From: Ruminiclostridium sp.
GTDB taxonomy: Bacteria; Bacillota; Clostridia; Oscillospirales; Oscillospiraceae
Assembly (NCBI GenBank): GCA_017560855.1
Contig: JAFZEB010000113.1
Span: 1 to 7,169, forward strand
DNA: 7,169 nucleotides
Reading direction: 5' to 3'
Positions 5,590 to 7,169 of the stretch are shown here, in pieces. The position numbers and the translations under genes were made by a program. The notes below the pieces were generated by a model. That model had not been told where the DNA came from and searched no databases. It saw only the letters and a list, made by a program, of their open reading frames with translations. Position 1 is the first letter of the stretch. Each line of letters opens with the position of its first letter.

Positions 5590-6477
5590 TTATACAGGCT
5601 GATTTCCCTTCTGAGAGAAGATCAGGCCAATGAGAATGGCAGCGATGGCCGCCCCGGTGACCCAGTTCACCGATTCGTGAAGGATCAGAGCAGATCCGAT
5701 CACTGAGACCACCGGAATCAGATAGAGGTAGACGCTGGTGGTGACAGACCCGATGCAGTTGATGGACTTACCCCAGAACAGGTAGCTCAGGGCAGAGGAG
5801 CCGAAGGCCGCATAGAGGAGGTTGCCCCAGAACCGGAGGCCTCCCTGGGTAAAGGTCTCCACCGGGACGGGCTCACCCAGAAGAAGGGCAAAGGGCACGG
5901 TGATGAGGGTGCCCCAAAAGAAAACCTTCCGGGTCAGCTGGGCCTCGGTGAGGCCGGAGCCCTCCGCCCCCAGAATGATGACACAGTAAACACCCCAAGC
6001 GATGGCGGCCGCCATGGCGAAGGTGTCCCCCAGCAGGTGCAGGCCGGTGCCCCCTCCGCTGAAGGAGATGGCAAAGACACCGCCGATGCACAGGGCAAAG
6101 CCCAGGAAGAAGAGGGGGGTCAGCTTCACCCGCCGCCCGAAAGCCCAGAGGATGAGGGCCGTGAACAGAGGGGACGAGGCAGTGATGACTCCCGTGTTGG
6201 AGGCGGTGGAGTGAATGAGGGCCACATTCTGGAAAATGTAATAGGCGGTGACGCCGGCAATGCCGCAGAGGACCACCGTTCCTTCCGTCTTTTTATCCAG
6301 CAGTTTCAAGGGTTTGGGGGACAGCAGGAAGAGGAAGAACCAGGCCAGACCGAAGCGGATGACGATATACCAGTAGGGGTCCAGGATGCCCACCAGGACC
6401 TTAGAGGCGATGAAGGTCATGCCCCAGATGAGCACAGCGATGAGGGCCATCAGGTGGCCTTGTATGGTCTTGTTCAT
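5590..6477 (-). CDS. EamA/DMT-family permease, 10-TM type
   Basis: Inner-membrane transporter of the drug/metabolite transporter superfamily, 295 residues, typical length. Two tandem EamA repeats are visible: about residues 9-139 (starting HLMALIAVLIWGMTFIASKVL) and 149-289 (starting DTFAMAAAIAWGVYCVIIL), each with five hydrophobic segments. The IWG/AWG motif near the start of each repeat is characteristic. Family members export amino acids, nucleosides, sugars or other metabolites; nothing here reveals the substrate. The frame remains open 18 codons upstream, but MNKTIQGH is the start because AAGGAGG sits just before it and the longer version would run into the promoter. It is transcribed from its own promoter (6512-6541). 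I find no convincing terminator after its stop, so some read-through toward the CoA-transferase promoter is possible. Confidence 0.92.
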   Translation of the reverse strand: MNKTIQGHLMALIAVLIWGMTFIASKVLVGILDPYWYIVIRFGLAWFFLFLLSPKPLKLLDKKTEGTVVLCGIAGVTAYYIFQNVALIHSTASNTGVITASSPLFTALILWAFGRRVKLTPLFFLGFALCIGGVFAISFSGGGTGLHLLGDTFAMAAAIAWGVYCVIILGAEGSGLTEAQLTRKVFFWGTLITVPFALLLGEPVPVETFTQGGLRFWGNLLYAAFGSSALSYLFWGKSINCIGSVTTSVYLYLIPVVSVIGSALILHESVNWVTGAAIAAILIGLIFSQKGNQPV

Positions 6478-6511
6478 ACCACCCCTCCTTATCGGATGTA
6501 AAATCAATTTT

Positions 6512-6541
6512 ATTGTATGACGGAGGGACAAATCCTGTCAA
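6512..6541 (-). promoter_or_regulatory. Sigma-A promoter of the EamA permease gene
   Basis: On the minus strand TTGACA (6541-6536) and TACAAT (6517-6512) are separated by 18 bp. The -35 box starts right after the U-tract of the tadA terminator, an unusually compact terminator-promoter junction. The start codon lies about 30 nt downstream of the likely start site. Confidence 0.85.
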
Positions 6542-6542
6542 T

Positions 6543-6583
6543 AAAAAAACAGGACCGGCGGAAACCACTCGCCGGTCCTGTTT
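6543..6583 (-). terminator. Intrinsic terminator after tadA
   Basis: AAACAGGACCGGCG (6547-6560) pairs perfectly over 14 bp with 6570-6583 around a 9-base loop. On the minus strand the stem runs into seven T residues (complement of 6543-6549), making a strong terminator for tadA. The plus strand has only TTTCTT after the stem and would be weaker. Confidence 0.93.
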
Positions 6584-6672
6584 CTTAGGAAGGTTAAAAA
6601 ATGAAAAGAAGCTTTCTTGACTCTTGCAAGGATAGGATACCAAAGACTTGTTACAAAAAAAGTCCAGAGATA

Positions 6673-7146
6673 TTACAAAAGTTTTAAGTTCTCAGGATTT
6701 TTCTCCCGGACCTGGACAAAGAAGTCCTGCAGGATGGCCTTACAGTCCTCTTCCAGGATGTGGCCGATGATCTTGGGGTGGTGACGGAAGTTCTCCTCAA
6801 AGAGGTTCAGTATGGAGCCTACGGCTCCGAAGCCCTCGTCCTTGGCCCCGTAGTAGACTTCGGGAATCCGGGCGGAGATGATGCCGCCGGCGCACATGGG
6901 ACAGGGTTCCAGGGTCACGTACAGCTGACACCCTTGCAGCCGCCAGCCGCCGGTGGCCCGGCAGGCATCCTCAATGGCCTCCAGCTCGGCGTGGGAGAGG
7001 GCGGACTGCTTCTCCTCCCGGCGGTTCCGGCCCCGGCCAATGATCCGGCCGTTCTTCACGATGACACAGCCCACGGGGACCTCCCCGGCCTCATAGGCTT
7101 CCCGGGCCAGCACCAGGGCCTCCCGCATATAGTCTTCCCGTTCCAT
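6673..7146 (-). CDS. tadA: tRNA-specific adenosine deaminase TadA
   Basis: Zinc-dependent deaminase that converts A34 of tRNA-Arg(ACG) to inosine, letting one tRNA read several arginine codons. The 157 residues are standard. HAE at 52-54 supplies the zinc-binding His52 and catalytic Glu54; PCPMCAGG at 81-88 supplies Cys82 and Cys85. VPVGCVIVKNG near 23 and the tail EEDCKAILQDFFVQVREKN are typical of TadA rather than of guanine or cytosine deaminases. AAAGGAGG lies just upstream of the ATG, and the window ends 23 nt beyond it, so its promoter is not seen. It is followed by a terminator 90 nt after the stop. The related gene in Bacillus sits near the origin between serS and dnaX, which fits the serS-parAB context here. 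Confidence 0.95.
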   Translation of the reverse strand: MEREDYMREALVLAREAYEAGEVPVGCVIVKNGRIIGRGRNRREEKQSALSHAELEAIEDACRATGGWRLQGCQLYVTLEPCPMCAGGIISARIPEVYYGAKDEGFGAVGSILNLFEENFRHHPKIIGHILEEDCKAILQDFFVQVREKNPENLKLL

Positions 7147-7169
7147 GGGGTCCCCTCCTTTCGTTGGGG

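Noticed and set aside
6584..6672. SRP RNA (ffs), which often lies next to tadA in Firmicutes
   Set aside because: The conserved core GGTCAGGTCCGGAAGGAAGC is absent; the stretch shows nothing beyond AT-rich spacer.
6601..6687. A 28-codon plus-strand ORF (MKRSFLDSCKD...) with AGGAAGG seven bases before the ATG
   Set aside because: The ribosome binding site is good, but there is no plus-strand promoter nearby, it follows a terminator hairpin, and it overlaps the 3' end of tadA by 15 bp. Probably chance; worth a look only if plus-strand transcription is seen.

Overview
The window looks like a chromosomal segment of a GC-rich, gut-type Clostridia, most likely Oscillospiraceae in the broad sense (Flavonifractor, Oscillibacter or Pseudoflavonifractor-like). 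The reasons are the protein sequences, Firmicutes-style AAGGAGG ribosome binding sites, sigma-A promoters, the Firmicutes parS sequence, and TAGGGGC/CTCCCC palindromic repeats of the kind common in such genomes. The family assignment is inference. All seven genes lie on the minus strand, so the window is best read from its right end to its left. The neighbourhood resembles the origin-proximal region of Firmicutes, where serS, tadA and parAB often sit.

Reading right to left: tadA (tRNA A34 deaminase, complete, 7146-6673) ends at a strong hairpin terminator (6543-6583). That terminator abuts the promoter of an EamA/DMT-family permease (6477-5590). After a 236-bp gap comes a monocistronic butyryl-CoA:acetate CoA-transferase-like gene (5353-4010) with its own TTGACA promoter and a UUCG-loop terminator (3936-3970). 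A gene-free stretch of about 550 bp (3459-4009) follows. It is filled with palindromic repeats: three TAGGGGC hairpin units, a 17-nt palindrome, and a roughly 146-bp MITE-like element with an 18-bp perfect palindrome at its centre.

The core of the window is a chromosome-segregation operon: parA (3330-2557), parB (2553-1681) and a third, tightly coupled gene for a single-pass membrane coiled-coil protein (1684-1166). A clear sigma-A promoter drives it. Perfect 16-bp parS sites (TGTTTCACGTGAAACA) lie on both sides, one upstream of the parA promoter and one just upstream of serS. ParB would load at these sites and ParA would act on the resulting complexes. The role of the membrane protein is unknown, but its position suggests a link between segregation and the envelope.

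Between the par operon and serS (start at 874, 3' end cut off by the window edge) lies about 290 bp of structured non-coding DNA. It holds a 95-nt element closed by a perfect 15-bp inverted repeat, then a terminator-like hairpin with a U-tract, then two more hairpins and the second parS. There is no recognisable T-box in front of serS. The most unusual material is the coupled membrane coiled-coil gene and the 95-nt element; everything else belongs to well-known families.
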